Source: Aphanizomenon flos-aquae FACHB-1287 (lineage in GTDB: Bacteria; Cyanobacteriota; Cyanobacteriia; Cyanobacteriales; Nostocaceae). Taken from it: a DNA stretch of 64,000 nt. Location: the NCBI RefSeq assembly GCF_014698755.1, contig NZ_JACJTO010000002.1:124001-188000 (forward strand), read 5' to 3'. The stretch's first letter is position 1, and every line of letters starts with the position of its first letter. This document shows positions 18,557-28,696 of this stretch, piece by piece. The notes beneath the pieces were generated by a model, which was given only the letters and a program-made list of their open reading frames with translations, was not told where the DNA came from and searched no databases. A program made the position numbers and the translations under genes.

Positions 18557-18667
18557 GACAATGTATTGTAAAATTGGAATTACCCTCAAATCATGCTGGA
18601 CTTTGATTTAAAAATAGCTGTAGAGATGGTTTTGGGAAAGCAAAATTTAGATAAATAATGGGATATT

Positions 18668-18889
18668 ATGAAAGTAGGCGATCACGTGCGTGTTAAAGAA
18701 TCAGTGGTAGTTTATCATCATCCTGAACATCGGGGTAATGGTTTTGACATCAAGGGTACAGAAGGGGAAGTAGTGGCTATTGTTACCCAGTGGCAGGGTA
18801 GACCCGTGAGTGCTAACTTTCCTTTTTTAGTTCAGTTTAGCAAAAAATTTAAAGCTCATTTACGCGATTTTGAACTAGAAAGCATCTAG
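18668..18889 (+). CDS. ftrV: Ferredoxin-thioredoxin reductase, variable chain
   Basis: 73 residues, a full-length FTR alpha (variable) subunit with the SH3-like barrel: VGDHVRVKESVVVYHHPEHRG, then GTEGEVVAIV and FLVQFSKKFKAHLRDFEL. It supports the catalytic FeS subunit, which transfers electrons from ferredoxin to thioredoxin in light regulation of metabolism. The catalytic-chain gene is not in this window. Confidence 0.93.
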   Translation: MKVGDHVRVKESVVVYHHPEHRGNGFDIKGTEGEVVAIVTQWQGRPVSANFPFLVQFSKKFKAHLRDFELESI

Positions 18890-18972
18890 AATAAAAATCA
18901 AAAGCATATAAGTGGAGGGAATGCGTCCATAAATATCCTAAATCAGGAATTCAGGAATTATTGAGTCTTGCT

Positions 18973-19695
18973 TTAGGTAATACCACATTCCCAACAATGT
19001 AAATTAATATTGCTACCTGCAACTACAACCGCAGCAGCAAAGTTTTCTACTGGTGTTAATTCCCTTAAAACCCAATCTCTTGATACAAGTAATTGACTTG
19101 GTTGATTTGGTATCAAATATATTTCGATGTCTTCTAACTGTACTAAACCATCTCCTGTCGCTTTTAGATAAGCCTCTTTACAAGTCCAGTAACGAAAAAA
19201 TATTTGTTGCTGTTCTTCTGGGGAAACTAGTCGTAAATGTGCATATTCTCTAGGAGAAAAAAACCGTTTCGCTAGACTTTCTACATCGGACATAGTGCGA
19301 ATATATTCTAAATCTACACCAATTTGATGTTGATAACTTACCCCACACAAAGCCAAATCTTGAGAATGAGATAAATTAAATAATAATCCCTGGTCAGCAA
19401 ATTTAGCCGCTAAGAAAGGCTTACCGCGAGGCTGATATTCAAATTCTACTTGTTTGGAATCAATACCCAAATATTGCCCTAAAATGGCGCGGAGAGTGCC
19501 ACGTCCAGCAATAAATCTTTGTCGATGTTCAGGAAAATAAAACCTGTCAGCGCGAGCAATTTCATCACTAGATAAAGTTGCCCAAAAAGCTTGTAATTGT
19601 GATTGTGATGGATTTAAATTAATGCGCCAAATATGCACATCATTTAATGACAAATTTAAGTTTTTAGGTGCAGGTAGCCAGTTATAATTAAACAC
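18973..19695 (-). CDS. hetI: 4'-phosphopantetheinyl transferase (HetI/Sfp type)
   Basis: 240 residues. Sfp-type motifs: GRGTLRAILGQYL, FNLSHSQDLALCGVS, GVDLEYIR with the metal Asp, and WTCKEAYLKATGDGL. It transfers phosphopantetheine from CoA to carrier proteins of fatty acid, polyketide and peptide synthases. In Anabaena the enzyme is called HetI and lies next to hetN; hetN is not seen here, so the symbol rests on sequence alone. It is followed upstream (12 bp) by the alpha/beta hydrolase gene on the same strand, perhaps as an operon. Confidence 0.88.
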   Translation of the reverse strand: MFNYNWLPAPKNLNLSLNDVHIWRINLNPSQSQLQAFWATLSSDEIARADRFYFPEHRQRFIAGRGTLRAILGQYLGIDSKQVEFEYQPRGKPFLAAKFADQGLLFNLSHSQDLALCGVSYQHQIGVDLEYIRTMSDVESLAKRFFSPREYAHLRLVSPEEQQQIFFRYWTCKEAYLKATGDGLVQLEDIEIYLIPNQPSQLLVSRDWVLRELTPVENFAAAVVVAGSNINLHCWECGIT

Positions 19696-19707
19696 ACTTG
19701 TTAATAA

Positions 19708-20781
19708 TTAAACTTTACTTTTTTCCAGAGAAACCTGTTCAACTTTTTGGTGACGTTTTATTTCTATCCACTGTAAAACGCGATTCCACGCCCACCACTG
19801 ATCAGGATCTTGGTATTGATTTTGACATCTTCTACTACTTACATAACCAACATGTCCACCGTAGCGAGTCAGTAATAAATCTATATCGGAATTTTTCCTA
19901 GCAGCGGTTTCTAAATCAGGAATAATAGCAGGATCAAATAAGGGGTCATCAGCAGCATATAGAATTAAAGTTGGTTTAGATAGTTTAGGTAACAATTCTA
20001 ACCCACTGCTGGCTTGATAATAATCAGCGACAGTAGCAAAACCCAAACGTTCAATCACCAGTTCTTCATCAAATCCCCAAATACTATTAGCCCTTTCAAT
20101 AGCTTCTGGATTAATAGATTCAGGGTAAGTAGCATGGATTTTCCTAGCTAGTTTTTTTAATTCCTTAGCAATGCGAGATTCAATATATTTACCGAATGGG
20201 TGCGTAACTAAATAAGTTAGTGATCGCCAGGAATCTAAACTCGGACAAATCACCGCCCCACCAGCAAGATCAATATCTTTGGGTGCTAAATCTGCTGCGG
20301 CTTTCACTCCCCACAAAGCCAATTGTCCGCCCAAAGAATAGCCTATAAACCAAAATTGCGGAGGACAACCCATTTTCGCAGACGTTTCCGCAATTCTGAC
20401 AAAATCTTCACCTTCATACAAACCGTCAGAAGTCAATGTTGGCGATAATTCTGCGGTTTTACCATGGGCTCGCCAGTCAAATAATACCACAGCATAGCCT
20501 TGGGCAAAAGCCTTACGTCCCAAAATTTGCAAAAACCATTGTTGGTCTAATTCTCCAGTAATACCATAAGTACCAATGATTGTACTATGGGCATTTGGGG
20601 GAACAGCAACTTTACCAAAAATTGGTACACCTTGCCCACCAGTGAAGATGACTTCGTGATACTCTGGTTCTGGATGAGTAGTTTTACTCTCCCAATCACG
20701 ACTAGCCCATAAAGCTGTATAAGTTGTCATGGTTACGCCACTTTGCAAAAAATATGGCGGTGAATATTCGTATTTATACAT
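19708..20781 (-). CDS. YheT-like alpha/beta-fold hydrolase
   Basis: 357 residues. Alpha/beta hydrolase features: oxyanion region GTYGITGELDQQ, the nucleophile elbow GYSLGGQLAL (Ser), the acid in LILYAADDPLFD, and the catalytic His in RYGGHVGYV. This fits the YheT branch of carboxyl-esterases with no agreed substrate. The gene ends 12 bp before hetI begins on the same strand. A start further in (MTTYTALW, about residue 18) is possible. Confidence 0.82.
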   Translation of the reverse strand: MYKYEYSPPYFLQSGVTMTTYTALWASRDWESKTTHPEPEYHEVIFTGGQGVPIFGKVAVPPNAHSTIIGTYGITGELDQQWFLQILGRKAFAQGYAVVLFDWRAHGKTAELSPTLTSDGLYEGEDFVRIAETSAKMGCPPQFWFIGYSLGGQLALWGVKAAADLAPKDIDLAGGAVICPSLDSWRSLTYLVTHPFGKYIESRIAKELKKLARKIHATYPESINPEAIERANSIWGFDEELVIERLGFATVADYYQASSGLELLPKLSKPTLILYAADDPLFDPAIIPDLETAARKNSDIDLLLTRYGGHVGYVSSRRCQNQYQDPDQWWAWNRVLQWIEIKRHQKVEQVSLEKSKV

Positions 20782-20917
20782 AAGAATGGGACAATGATTT
20801 TGATTGTAATATTTATATTAGATTTAACATATTTTTTATAATTAAGATGATAGTCTTTTTATATATCAAGGAAAACACAAGTTTACGGTTTGCTTGATAA
20901 TCTCAAAAATCCCTCAA

Positions 20918-20957
20918 CTTGCTCCTAGAATTAGCATAGCGAACTTTTAGGAGTCGG
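20918..20957. repeat. Imperfect palindrome upstream of rpaA
   Basis: The sequence CTCCTAGAATTAGC... ...CTTTTAGGAG forms an imperfect inverted repeat about 45-80 bp upstream of the rpaA start. It may be a dispersed repeat or a leader structure; no clear promoter element was recognised. Confidence 0.4.
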
Positions 20958-21001
20958 GGAGAGTCAATTACCCTTAAATAAAGTAGTTATAATTTTTAAG
21001 A

Positions 21002-21745
21002 ATGCCGAGGATTCTTGTCATAGATGATGACCTAGCGATTTCAGAACTTGTTGCCGTCAACTTGGAAATGGCTGGCTATGATGTTAGTCAAGCTGAAGAT
21101 GGTATCAAAGGTCAAGCCCTGGCTCTCCAGCTACAACCCGATTTGATTATGCTTGATCTCATGTTGCCCAAAGTAGATGGGTTTACAATTTGTCAACGCT
21201 TACGTCGGGATGAGCGAACTGCGGAGATTCCAGTATTAATGCTGACTGCTTTAAGCCAAACTCAAAATAAAGTAGAAGGGTTTAATGCTGGTGCGGATGA
21301 CTACCTTACTAAACCATTTGAGGTAGAGGAATTGTTAGCAAGAATACGGGCTTTGTTACGACGCACTGACAGGATTCCCCAAGCGGCAAAACATAGTGAA
21401 ATCCTTAATTATGGACCTATTACCCTCGTTCCCGAAAGATTTGAGGCTATCTGGTTCAACGCAACGGTGAAATTGACTCATTTAGAATTTGAGTTACTCC
21501 ACTGTTTGCTACAACGTCATGGACAAACCGTTTCCCCTAGCGAAATTCTTAGAGAAGTTTGGGGTTATGACCCTAATGATGATATTGAGACTATTCGGGT
21601 GCATATTCGTCACTTGAGGACTAAACTTGAACCCGAACCTCGTCATCCTCGCTACATTAAAACTGTCTATGGGGCTGGATATTGTCTAGAATTACCTAGT
21701 GTATCTTCTAGTAATGAAGAAGTTACCGCTACAATTTCTGAATAA
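21002..21745 (+). CDS. rpaA: OmpR-type response regulator RpaA
   Basis: 247 residues. The receiver domain has the acidic pocket DDD (8-10), phospho-acceptor Asp52 in LDLMLP and Lys in TKPFEVEE. The C-terminal winged helix has [13 protein letters not shown] and [17 protein letters not shown]. The whole sequence closely follows cyanobacterial RpaA ([42 protein letters not shown]), the master output regulator of the circadian clock, phosphorylated by SasA. It stands alone on the plus strand, upstream of der. Confidence 0.94.
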   Translation: MPRILVIDDDLAISELVAVNLEMAGYDVSQAEDGIKGQALALQLQPDLIMLDLMLPKVDGFTICQRLRRDERTAEIPVLMLTALSQTQNKVEGFNAGADDYLTKPFEVEELLARIRALLRRTDRIPQAAKHSEILNYGPITLVPERFEAIWFNATVKLTHLEFELLHCLLQRHGQTVSPSEILREVWGYDPNDDIETIRVHIRHLRTKLEPEPRHPRYIKTVYGAGYCLELPSVSSSNEEVTATISE

Positions 21746-21915
21746 AATCTAGTTAAATATCCTTAGTCCTTGTTCACTCATAGACAACTTTTTCAGCAAA
21801 CTATAATTATCAAAAACTATGATATAATAAATAGTTCTCTAAAACAGTGCTGGGTGAAGAACGTAGAGACAAAACTCAGCACACCTACACACTCAGCACT
21901 AAAGAACTCTAGTTT

Positions 21916-23280
21916 ATGGCATTGCCAATTGTTGCAATTATCGGTCGCCCCAATGTGGGCAAATCTACCCTTGTGAATCGTCTTGCCGGAGATCAATCGG
22001 CAATAGTCCATGATGAACCAGGTGTAACACGCGATCGCACTTACCGTCCAGCTTTTTGGAATGATCGAGAATTTGTCGTAGTGGACACAGGTGGCTTAGT
22101 TTTTAACGATGACACCGAATTTCTACCTTTGATTCGCCAACAGGCTTTAACGGCTCTTGCAGAAGCCTGTGCTGCTATTTTTGTGGTGGATGGGCAAGCT
22201 GGTCTGATGCCCGCAGATGAAGAAATTTCTGAATGGTTACGTCAACAACCAGTCCCGGTGTTGTTGGCTGTAAATAAATGTGAATCTCCCGACCAAGGAT
22301 TGATTCAAGCTGCTGAATTTTGGGAATTGGGACTGGGTGAACCTTTCCCCATTTCCGCTATTCATGGTAGTGGTACGGGGGAAATTTTAGATGAGTTAAT
22401 CAATCACATTCCCCATACAACGGAAATAGAGGAAAACCCAGAAATTAAAGTTGCTATTATTGGGAGGCCAAATGTCGGAAAATCCAGTCTACTAAATGCT
22501 TTTGTCGGTGAAAATAGAGCTATTGTCAGTCCTATTTCTGGAACAACTAGAGATACAATTGATACGATAGTTGAACGAGGTGGACAAACCTACAGATTAA
22601 TTGATACCGCTGGTATTCGCAAAAAGAAACATATAGAATACGGTACGGAATTTTTCAGTATTAACCGCGCTTTTAAAGCTATTCGTCGTTCTGATGTGGT
22701 TTTATTAGTGATTGATGCCGTAGATGGTGTGACTGAACAAGATCAAAAATTAGCTGGACGGATTTTAGAAGAAGGTCGGGCTTGTGTTATTGTTGTTAAC
22801 AAGTGGGATGCTGTTGCCAAGGATTCTTATACCATCTATGATCATGAAAAAGAATTAGAATCACGCTTACATTTTACTGAATGGGCAGATACTATTTTTG
22901 TGAGTGCTGTTACGGGATTAAGAGTAGAAAAGATTTTAGAATTGGTTAATCAAGCTGCTGAATCCCATAAACGCCGTGTGAGTACATCAGTAATTAATGA
23001 AGTGCTAGAAGATGCTATTAGTTGGCATTCTCCACCGACTTCACGGGGCGGTCGTCAGGGTAAGATCTACTATGGCACTCAGGTGAGTAGTCAACCTCCT
23101 TCTATTGCTCTGTTTGTTAATGATAATACCCGTTTTAATGACAATTATCGCCGCTACATTGAACGCCAATTCCGTAAACAGTTAGGCTTTCAAGGGACAC
23201 CCATTCGCCTATTTTGGCGGAGTAAGAAAGTTCGAGAAATGGAAATTGGTGGTCCGAATCGTGCTACTCGTGTAAAATAA
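21916..23280 (+). CDS. der: Ribosome-associated GTPase Der (EngA)
   Basis: 454 residues with two tandem GTPase domains. Each has its own P-loop ([12 protein letters not shown] near 10; [12 protein letters not shown] near 178), DTGG/DTAG switch, and NKCE or NKWD specificity motif. A C-terminal KH-like domain ends the protein. Der acts in assembly of the 50S subunit. The EcfT-like gene follows 73 bp downstream, the spacer carrying a short CAACTGAC heptamer-like repeat, so co-transcription is plausible. Confidence 0.97.
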   Translation: MALPIVAIIGRPNVGKSTLVNRLAGDQSAIVHDEPGVTRDRTYRPAFWNDREFVVVDTGGLVFNDDTEFLPLIRQQALTALAEACAAIFVVDGQAGLMPADEEISEWLRQQPVPVLLAVNKCESPDQGLIQAAEFWELGLGEPFPISAIHGSGTGEILDELINHIPHTTEIEENPEIKVAIIGRPNVGKSSLLNAFVGENRAIVSPISGTTRDTIDTIVERGGQTYRLIDTAGIRKKKHIEYGTEFFSINRAFKAIRRSDVVLLVIDAVDGVTEQDQKLAGRILEEGRACVIVVNKWDAVAKDSYTIYDHEKELESRLHFTEWADTIFVSAVTGLRVEKILELVNQAAESHKRRVSTSVINEVLEDAISWHSPPTSRGGRQGKIYYGTQVSSQPPSIALFVNDNTRFNDNYRRYIERQFRKQLGFQGTPIRLFWRSKKVREMEIGGPNRATRVK

Positions 23281-23353
23281 AGAACTATTGTCAGTTGGTC
23301 ATCTTCCTGGACTTGAGGCCGTTGACAACTGACAACTGACCAATGACAAAAAT

Positions 23354-24286
23354 ATGGATTTATTGCGATCGCTTCCCCTCGGACTTTACTTAGAAGAACC
23401 ACAAACTTGGTTACACAAACTAGATCCGCGAGTTAAGTTAATTTGGTTATTAAGCTTTCTCAGTAGCTATATTGTCGCTAATAATTATTGGCGACTATTG
23501 TTAGTATTACTACTAATTACTTTTACGGTATTTGCCAGAATTCCTCTGCGAGTATGGCGACAACAAATGGGCTGGTTGTTGATACTATCATTTATGGTAT
23601 TAGTTATTGGCTCAATTAGTCCTGATGGATTAGGAGTAAGTTATCAGTCCCGTTTACCCACAAGTGAACAAATTCTCACTCAACCAATAACTGATAAAAA
23701 AACCCAAATTACTCCAAAAATAGCAGATAGTAAAAAACAATATAGCTATGTACTATTTCAGAAAGGATTTGTGAAAGTAAATCGCCGTTCTTGGGATTTG
23801 GCAATTAGCTTGAGTACAATAGTTTTTACATTAATCTACAGCACTAATTTATATTTACTCACAACCGCACCAGAAGAAATTACTTCAGGTATGGAAAGTT
23901 TAATGCAACCCCTAAGCAGGTTCAATATTCCCATTACAGAACTGACGCTGACTTTAACTTTATCCTTGCGATTTATTCCCCTAGTTTTAGAAGAAATTCA
24001 AAATCTGGTGCGTTCGGTAATGACTAGAGCAATTAATTGGAAAAAGCTAGGATTAAAAGGAGGGGCAAAAGTTTGGTTAATTGTGACTGAAAGATTATTA
24101 GAAAATCTACTTTTGCGGTCTGAACAAATGGCAAATGCGATGATAGTCAGGGGTTTTACCAGTCCTAATGAACATCAAGTTAAATGGCTTGAGTTAAAAT
24201 TAAAAATAGGTGATTGGTTAGCGATCGCCACTTTAATGATATTTTGGGTAATTAGGATTGCTTTTGGTGCTGATAGCACAGCTTAA
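23354..24286 (+). CDS. EcfT/CbiQ-type energy-coupling factor transporter transmembrane protein
   Basis: 310 residues with five or more hydrophobic segments. The N-terminus PLGLYLEEPQTWLHKLDPRVKL is the pattern seen in cyanobacterial CbiQ/EcfT-like proteins, and the cytoplasmic coupling region near the end includes ENLLLRSEQMANAMIVRGF, equivalent to the Ala-Arg-Gly motif that docks the ATPases. A hydrophilic insert lies at about 98-130 (SEQILTQPITDKKT...). No S-component or ATPase gene is adjacent, so the transported substrate is unknown. Confidence 0.82.
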   Translation: MDLLRSLPLGLYLEEPQTWLHKLDPRVKLIWLLSFLSSYIVANNYWRLLLVLLLITFTVFARIPLRVWRQQMGWLLILSFMVLVIGSISPDGLGVSYQSRLPTSEQILTQPITDKKTQITPKIADSKKQYSYVLFQKGFVKVNRRSWDLAISLSTIVFTLIYSTNLYLLTTAPEEITSGMESLMQPLSRFNIPITELTLTLTLSLRFIPLVLEEIQNLVRSVMTRAINWKKLGLKGGAKVWLIVTERLLENLLLRSEQMANAMIVRGFTSPNEHQVKWLELKLKIGDWLAIATLMIFWVIRIAFGADSTA

Positions 24287-24311
24287 AAGTTACAGCACTT
24301 CCCGGTGTTAG

Positions 24312-24376
24312 GAGGTACATATCTAGCGGGCAAGATGCCCGCACCACAAGAGTTTCATGATTCAATTTTGTACCTC
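24312..24376. repeat. Dispersed hairpin element, copy A
   Basis: Bounded by GAGGTACA on the left and TGTACCTC on the right (8-bp terminal inverted repeat). It contains the palindrome GCGGGC-AAGAT-GCCCGC (24326-24342) followed by ACCACAA. A second copy with the same core and nearly the same ends is at about 33186-33257. Confidence 0.75.
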
Positions 24377-24441
24377 ATCAGTGCGGAAAACTCTCTAGTT
24401 ATGCTAGTAACCGCACCATTATCCTCAGTTCCGGTAGAAGT

Positions 24442-24882
24442 TTATATTCCTTGACATTTAACCGCAGTAATTTCCGCTAGACGGTGGACATCTTCAGTAT
24501 AATTTAAACATATCTTTAAATAACTATCTGGTAAATAGGGCATCCGTTCAGCCCACTCAATTGCTACAATTCCTGGTGTTACTTCTATACCTTCCCAGTA
24601 ACTTTCTAAATTCAAGCCTGTAACCTCTGGAGATTCCAAGCGGTATAAATCCAAGTGATAAAGAGGAAAACGTCCCTCTGTGTACTCATTAATGAGAGTA
24701 AAAGTAGGACTGACAATAGATTCAATTATCCCCAGCCCCTTGCCAATACCTTGCACTAAAGTAGTTTTACCAGCGCCCAAATCACCTTCTAGTAAAATCA
24801 CACTACCAGCATTCAAAGTTTCCCCAAGGGTAATACCTAATTGCTGTGTTGCTTCCATGTCAGGAAGGAAAATTTTAGTCAT
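24442..24882 (-). CDS. tsaE: tRNA threonylcarbamoyladenosine biosynthesis ATPase TsaE
   Basis: 146 residues. The P-loop GDLGAGKTTLVQ, SPTFTLINEY and the DLYRLE motif identify the TsaE ATPase, which helps TsaB and TsaD form the universal t6A37 modification on ANN-decoding tRNAs. Length is normal. It is 24 bp downstream of the YvcK-like gene on the same strand, so the two may be co-transcribed. Confidence 0.95.
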   Translation of the reverse strand: MTKIFLPDMEATQQLGITLGETLNAGSVILLEGDLGAGKTTLVQGIGKGLGIIESIVSPTFTLINEYTEGRFPLYHLDLYRLESPEVTGLNLESYWEGIEVTPGIVAIEWAERMPYLPDSYLKICLNYTEDVHRLAEITAVKCQGI

Positions 24883-24906
24883 TAGTCATTAATCCTCAGG
24901 AAACAT

Positions 24907-26304
24907 CTACTTCCCGTGATGGGCTCCACTGTACCACTTTAATAAAACCTTGGCTAGTTTTTGTGGGTCATGGCGAACAGCACCACTTTCATCTTCAAAT
25001 ATAATATTAGCAGGAACTAATCGCCGTCCTGATTGAATCACAGCTTCCCTGTCTAAAAATACAGGATGGGCATTTTGTTGAGCATAACGGATTAGTGCTT
25101 GGGCTGAGGGTGTTTTTTTATGGACTAATACAGCATCAAATAACCTGCGGTTACCACAGGCATTATCTATGGCTTGAATATGTTCAGAAACGCTATATCC
25201 ATCAGTTTCTCCTGGTTGGGTCATAATATTGCAAATGTAAATGCGGGGTGCATTGGTAGCAGCAATCGCATCAGCAATTTCTTGAACCAATAAATTAGGA
25301 ATTAAACTAGTGTAAAGACTTCCTGGACCAATAATAATGTAATCAGCTTCTTTAATTGCTTTAATTGCGGCGGGTAATGCCGGAGGATTTTCAGGAATAC
25401 AGCCAATTTTCACAATTTTTCCCGCAGCTTTGGGAATATTAGACTCACCCTCAATGCGGCGGCCATCTGTCAATTCTGCCCAGAGACGGACATCGCTAAG
25501 GGTAGCAGGTAAAACTTGTCCTCTTACTGCTAATACCTTAGAACTAGCAGCGATCGCTTGTTCCAAATCCCCAGTAATATCAGTCATGGCTGTTAAAAAC
25601 AAATTACCAAAACTGTGGCCTGTTAACCCATCTCCAGCCCGAAAGCGATATTGAAATAATTCTGTCAGTAATTTTTCCTCATCTGCTAATGCTGCTAAAC
25701 AATTGCGGATATCTCCAGGTGGTAAAACGCCAAACTCTTCGCGCAATCTACCAGAAGAACCGCCATCATCTGCTACGGTAACAATAGCGGTAATATTAGC
25801 ACTGTAAGTTTTTAAACCTCTGAGTAAAGTTGAAAGTCCAGTTCCACCACCAACAACAACGATTTTCGGACCTCGATATAAGCGACGATGGGCTAAGAGG
25901 ACATCTATCAATTCCTCTTCATTAACTCCAGGTCTGAGAACTTCTGTAATTGAACCAACAGTGCGGGATTGCCCCCATAACACCAGTAGAATACCACATA
26001 TTAACAGTAATGGACCGCTGATGTAGTTAGGTAAAATGTCCGCTAGGAATCCTAAAAGACCTTTCAGTAATTCTAGTATCCAAAAAATGGGGGTTAACTT
26101 TACCCAAATAGCTAACCCCAAACTTGCCAACACCACACCCCCAACACTGATAAGTAACCAGCGTTTTACCGATAATCCAGGGGACAACCATTTGAACCAT
26201 TGGTGAACCCGATAGGAGGTGCGACTGTGGGACTGTAATTGTAGCGAATTAATAGCTTGCTTCAAAAAACCGATGAACATACCTAATAAGGAAAGTTTGT
26301 ACAA
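24907..26304 (-). CDS. YvcK/CofD-like gluconeogenesis factor family protein with N-terminal membrane segments
   Basis: 465 residues. The N-terminal about 130 contain two hydrophobic segments ([36 protein letters not shown]). The YvcK-like domain starts near 147: [54 protein letters not shown] and [16 protein letters not shown]. YvcK proteins bind UDP-sugars and influence carbon flux and cell-wall synthesis. The extra membrane-bound N-terminus is typical of cyanobacterial members. tsaE lies immediately downstream. Confidence 0.9.
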   Translation of the reverse strand: MYKLSLLGMFIGFLKQAINSLQLQSHSRTSYRVHQWFKWLSPGLSVKRWLLISVGGVVLASLGLAIWVKLTPIFWILELLKGLLGFLADILPNYISGPLLLICGILLVLWGQSRTVGSITEVLRPGVNEEELIDVLLAHRRLYRGPKIVVVGGGTGLSTLLRGLKTYSANITAIVTVADDGGSSGRLREEFGVLPPGDIRNCLAALADEEKLLTELFQYRFRAGDGLTGHSFGNLFLTAMTDITGDLEQAIAASSKVLAVRGQVLPATLSDVRLWAELTDGRRIEGESNIPKAAGKIVKIGCIPENPPALPAAIKAIKEADYIIIGPGSLYTSLIPNLLVQEIADAIAATNAPRIYICNIMTQPGETDGYSVSEHIQAIDNACGNRRLFDAVLVHKKTPSAQALIRYAQQNAHPVFLDREAVIQSGRRLVPANIIFEDESGAVRHDPQKLAKVLLKWYSGAHHGK

Positions 26305-26476
26305 ACAATAACAGAAACTTTACATCACCTGCTTTCAGGACTCAGGGAAAACCAGAAGATTTATTCAATTATATTTTGGAGAAGATAGGGTATCAGAAGA
26401 AAGGAGGACAAAAAAGGACAAAAAGAAAAATTACCCAATCATCAATTTTGTAACCAGTACCAATATAGAGAATTTT

Positions 26477-26968
26477 ATGAAAAAGCGAATTTTAGGAATA
26501 GACCCAGGACTGGCAATTGTCGGATTTGGGGCAATTAATTGGCAACAAAGCCTAACTAAAGGACAAGAGACAACGGTACAGATGGTTGATTTTGGCGTAA
26601 TTCGCACCAGTGCTGATATGGAAATGAGTCAACGACTATGTATTTTATTTGAGGATTTACACACCTTAATGGAGGAGTTACAACCGGATTTAGTGGCAAT
26701 TGAAAAATTATTTTTCTATCGGATGGCAAATACGATTATTGTAGCACAGGCTAGAGGTGTACTGATGTTGGTTTTAGGACAGCGTCAACTTCCTTATGTA
26801 GAATTTGCACCCCCCCAAATCAAGCAAGCTTTAACGAATTATGGTAAGGCAGATAAGTCAGAAGTGCAAGAGGCTGTAATGCGGGAGTTAGATTTAGATG
26901 AAATTCCTCGTCCAGATGATGCTGCAGATGCTTTAGCTGTAGCTTTAACGGCTTCGTTTCAATTGTGA
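26477..26968 (+). CDS. ruvC: Crossover junction endodeoxyribonuclease RuvC
   Basis: 163 residues, normal length. Catalytic acids are seen in [12 protein letters not shown], in [13 protein letters not shown] (Glu), and in [12 protein letters not shown] (two Asp). RuvC cuts Holliday junctions with RuvAB in recombinational repair. It is divergent from the YvcK-like gene with a 172-bp intergenic region. Confidence 0.96.
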   Translation: MKKRILGIDPGLAIVGFGAINWQQSLTKGQETTVQMVDFGVIRTSADMEMSQRLCILFEDLHTLMEELQPDLVAIEKLFFYRMANTIIVAQARGVLMLVLGQRQLPYVEFAPPQIKQALTNYGKADKSEVQEAVMRELDLDEIPRPDDAADALAVALTASFQL

Positions 26969-27329
26969 GATATAAAGCAATCACTCAACCAATAATGACC
27001 AGCAGTACCTTTGTCAAGTTACCACTAGTTCTGAGAAGAAAATCCTAGACAAAACAATCTTAATTATGTCCGCAATTTCTTATATTCTCTACCTCTTCCA
27101 GTTAGGGAAGATATGCACCTATAACAATAATCATCAATAAATCCCTTTTTCTCCAGACATAAATATAGGAATTATGTCCTAACTCTTAAATCAAAGCACT
27201 TGATTTTCTCAAATTAGTTAGTAAAAATGTAAATAAGTCTAACATCTTGTAGGCTCTCTTGGTGACAACTTAACCTTATCCAATGTCCAAAGTCCGCTAA
27301 CACGGACTTTTTATTTATCTTGATATTCT
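26969..27329. other. Intergenic region between ruvC and the TPR protein gene
   Basis: 361 bp between convergent genes. Apart from the terminator hairpin at 27290-27309, I see no open frame, repeat or RNA gene. Confidence 0.6.
27290..27309. terminator. Intrinsic terminator between ruvC and the TPR gene
   Basis: Perfect 7-bp stem AAGTCCG / CGGACTT with loop CTAACA, followed on the plus strand by TTATTTAT. It sits 20 bp beyond the end of the convergent TPR gene and could serve both directions. Confidence 0.7.
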
Positions 27330-28556
27330 CTACATTTTCTGCTCGGTTTTTAACTTTTCAATCTGTTGAGTAAAATATGCTTCTTGGTATTTAAGTTGTT
27401 TGGCCATTGCTAATCCTTTCTCAAATGCTGTTAATGCTTGGGCATATTCTTGACGTTCTAAATATAAATTTCCAATTTCGTCATAAGCTAACATTAAACC
27501 ATAAAAATTGTTAGCTAATGTTTGTGTTTCTATGAGAATTTTACCAGTTTGTAAAGCCGCATCTATTTGTTTTTCTGAACGGTAGAAAGCAATTAATTTT
27601 TCTAGTGCTTCTCCTGCTCTAGCGTACTGCTCTAATTGCCATGCACTAGTATAAGCTTCTTGATAATTATCAAAAGCCTGTTGTTTTAAGTTAGTATTTT
27701 CCTTAGCTAGAGATTCATAATTTGTAGCTATGGCTAATTTTAAAGCAGGAATTTGATTTAGATTTTGTTGGTTAGTGTAAATTTGGACTAATTGATTTAA
27801 TATATCTATTGCTGCTTGGGGTTGTTTAGCTTGGGCATAAATATAATTTAACTGTTCTAAATATTCTAATTCATTGTTTTTATCACCCTGATTAATCGCC
27901 AAATTTAACAGTTTTTGGTAAGTATTAGCAGCTTGAGAATAATCAAACCAACTTAAATGTAATTCTCCAATATTTTTTAAAGTTTCTATTTCCATAGATA
28001 CATCTTTTTGTGCTTTTACTAAAATCAAAATCTGTTCATAAACCAATACTCCCAATTTAGGAATACGGATTTTTTGATACGCAGTTCCAAGGGATTTCCA
28101 TAACTGTAAATCAGTATTTTTTTGTTTTTCCATCTCGCTTTGAATTACTTGTAATCGTTTGCTAATATATCGCACCTCTTCCCGTTCATTTTGATTCCAA
28201 GCAATTTCTCCCACTCTTGATAAAGCTTCCACCTCAGACAATGTGCCTAAAAAGCGTCTTAACCTTAATTCACGATTCCAAATCTCAAAGGCCTTCTTTT
28301 TATCTTCTCTTTGCATTGTCATCTGTGCTTCTTGATTTAATCCATCTAAGTCTGTTCTTAATTTTTGTAATTCTGTTGCTGTTAATTCCCGTTTATTTGG
28401 CAAATTTGGCAATATTGGATCATTTATAGTTATTTCTAGAGGATTGGGAGGAAACTTATCCAAATCTTCAATTTTTTTTTCTGCGGCCAGAGTGGTAAAA
28501 ATACATAAATGCCAGACAATAATGGTAGTAATGATGAAAATGAAACGCTGTAGCAT
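27330..28556 (-). CDS. Exported tetratricopeptide-repeat protein
   Basis: 408 residues. A signal peptide is clear (FIFIITTIIVWHLCIFTTLAAE). After a Pro-rich linker, residues about 60-405 are helical TPR-like repeats (for example LKNIGELHLSWFDYSQAANTYQKLL; YDEIGNLYLERQEYAQALTAFEKGL). It is presumably periplasmic and acts in protein binding; no partner is evident from the neighbours. It is a single gene, convergent with ruvC and divergent from the PstB-like ATPase gene. Confidence 0.82.
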   Translation of the reverse strand: MLQRFIFIITTIIVWHLCIFTTLAAEKKIEDLDKFPPNPLEITINDPILPNLPNKRELTATELQKLRTDLDGLNQEAQMTMQREDKKKAFEIWNRELRLRRFLGTLSEVEALSRVGEIAWNQNEREEVRYISKRLQVIQSEMEKQKNTDLQLWKSLGTAYQKIRIPKLGVLVYEQILILVKAQKDVSMEIETLKNIGELHLSWFDYSQAANTYQKLLNLAINQGDKNNELEYLEQLNYIYAQAKQPQAAIDILNQLVQIYTNQQNLNQIPALKLAIATNYESLAKENTNLKQQAFDNYQEAYTSAWQLEQYARAGEALEKLIAFYRSEKQIDAALQTGKILIETQTLANNFYGLMLAYDEIGNLYLERQEYAQALTAFEKGLAMAKQLKYQEAYFTQQIEKLKTEQKM

Positions 28557-28696
28557 AGTGGATTTACTTTCCTTGTATTAATTTAAATGCAGAATTATCA
28601 ATACTTATGGTGAGAGCAACTATCATGAAATGAACTAATGGTTACAAGCAAACATCAACTGTTACAAGTATTCTTTCCCTAATTCCTAACTCCTTA

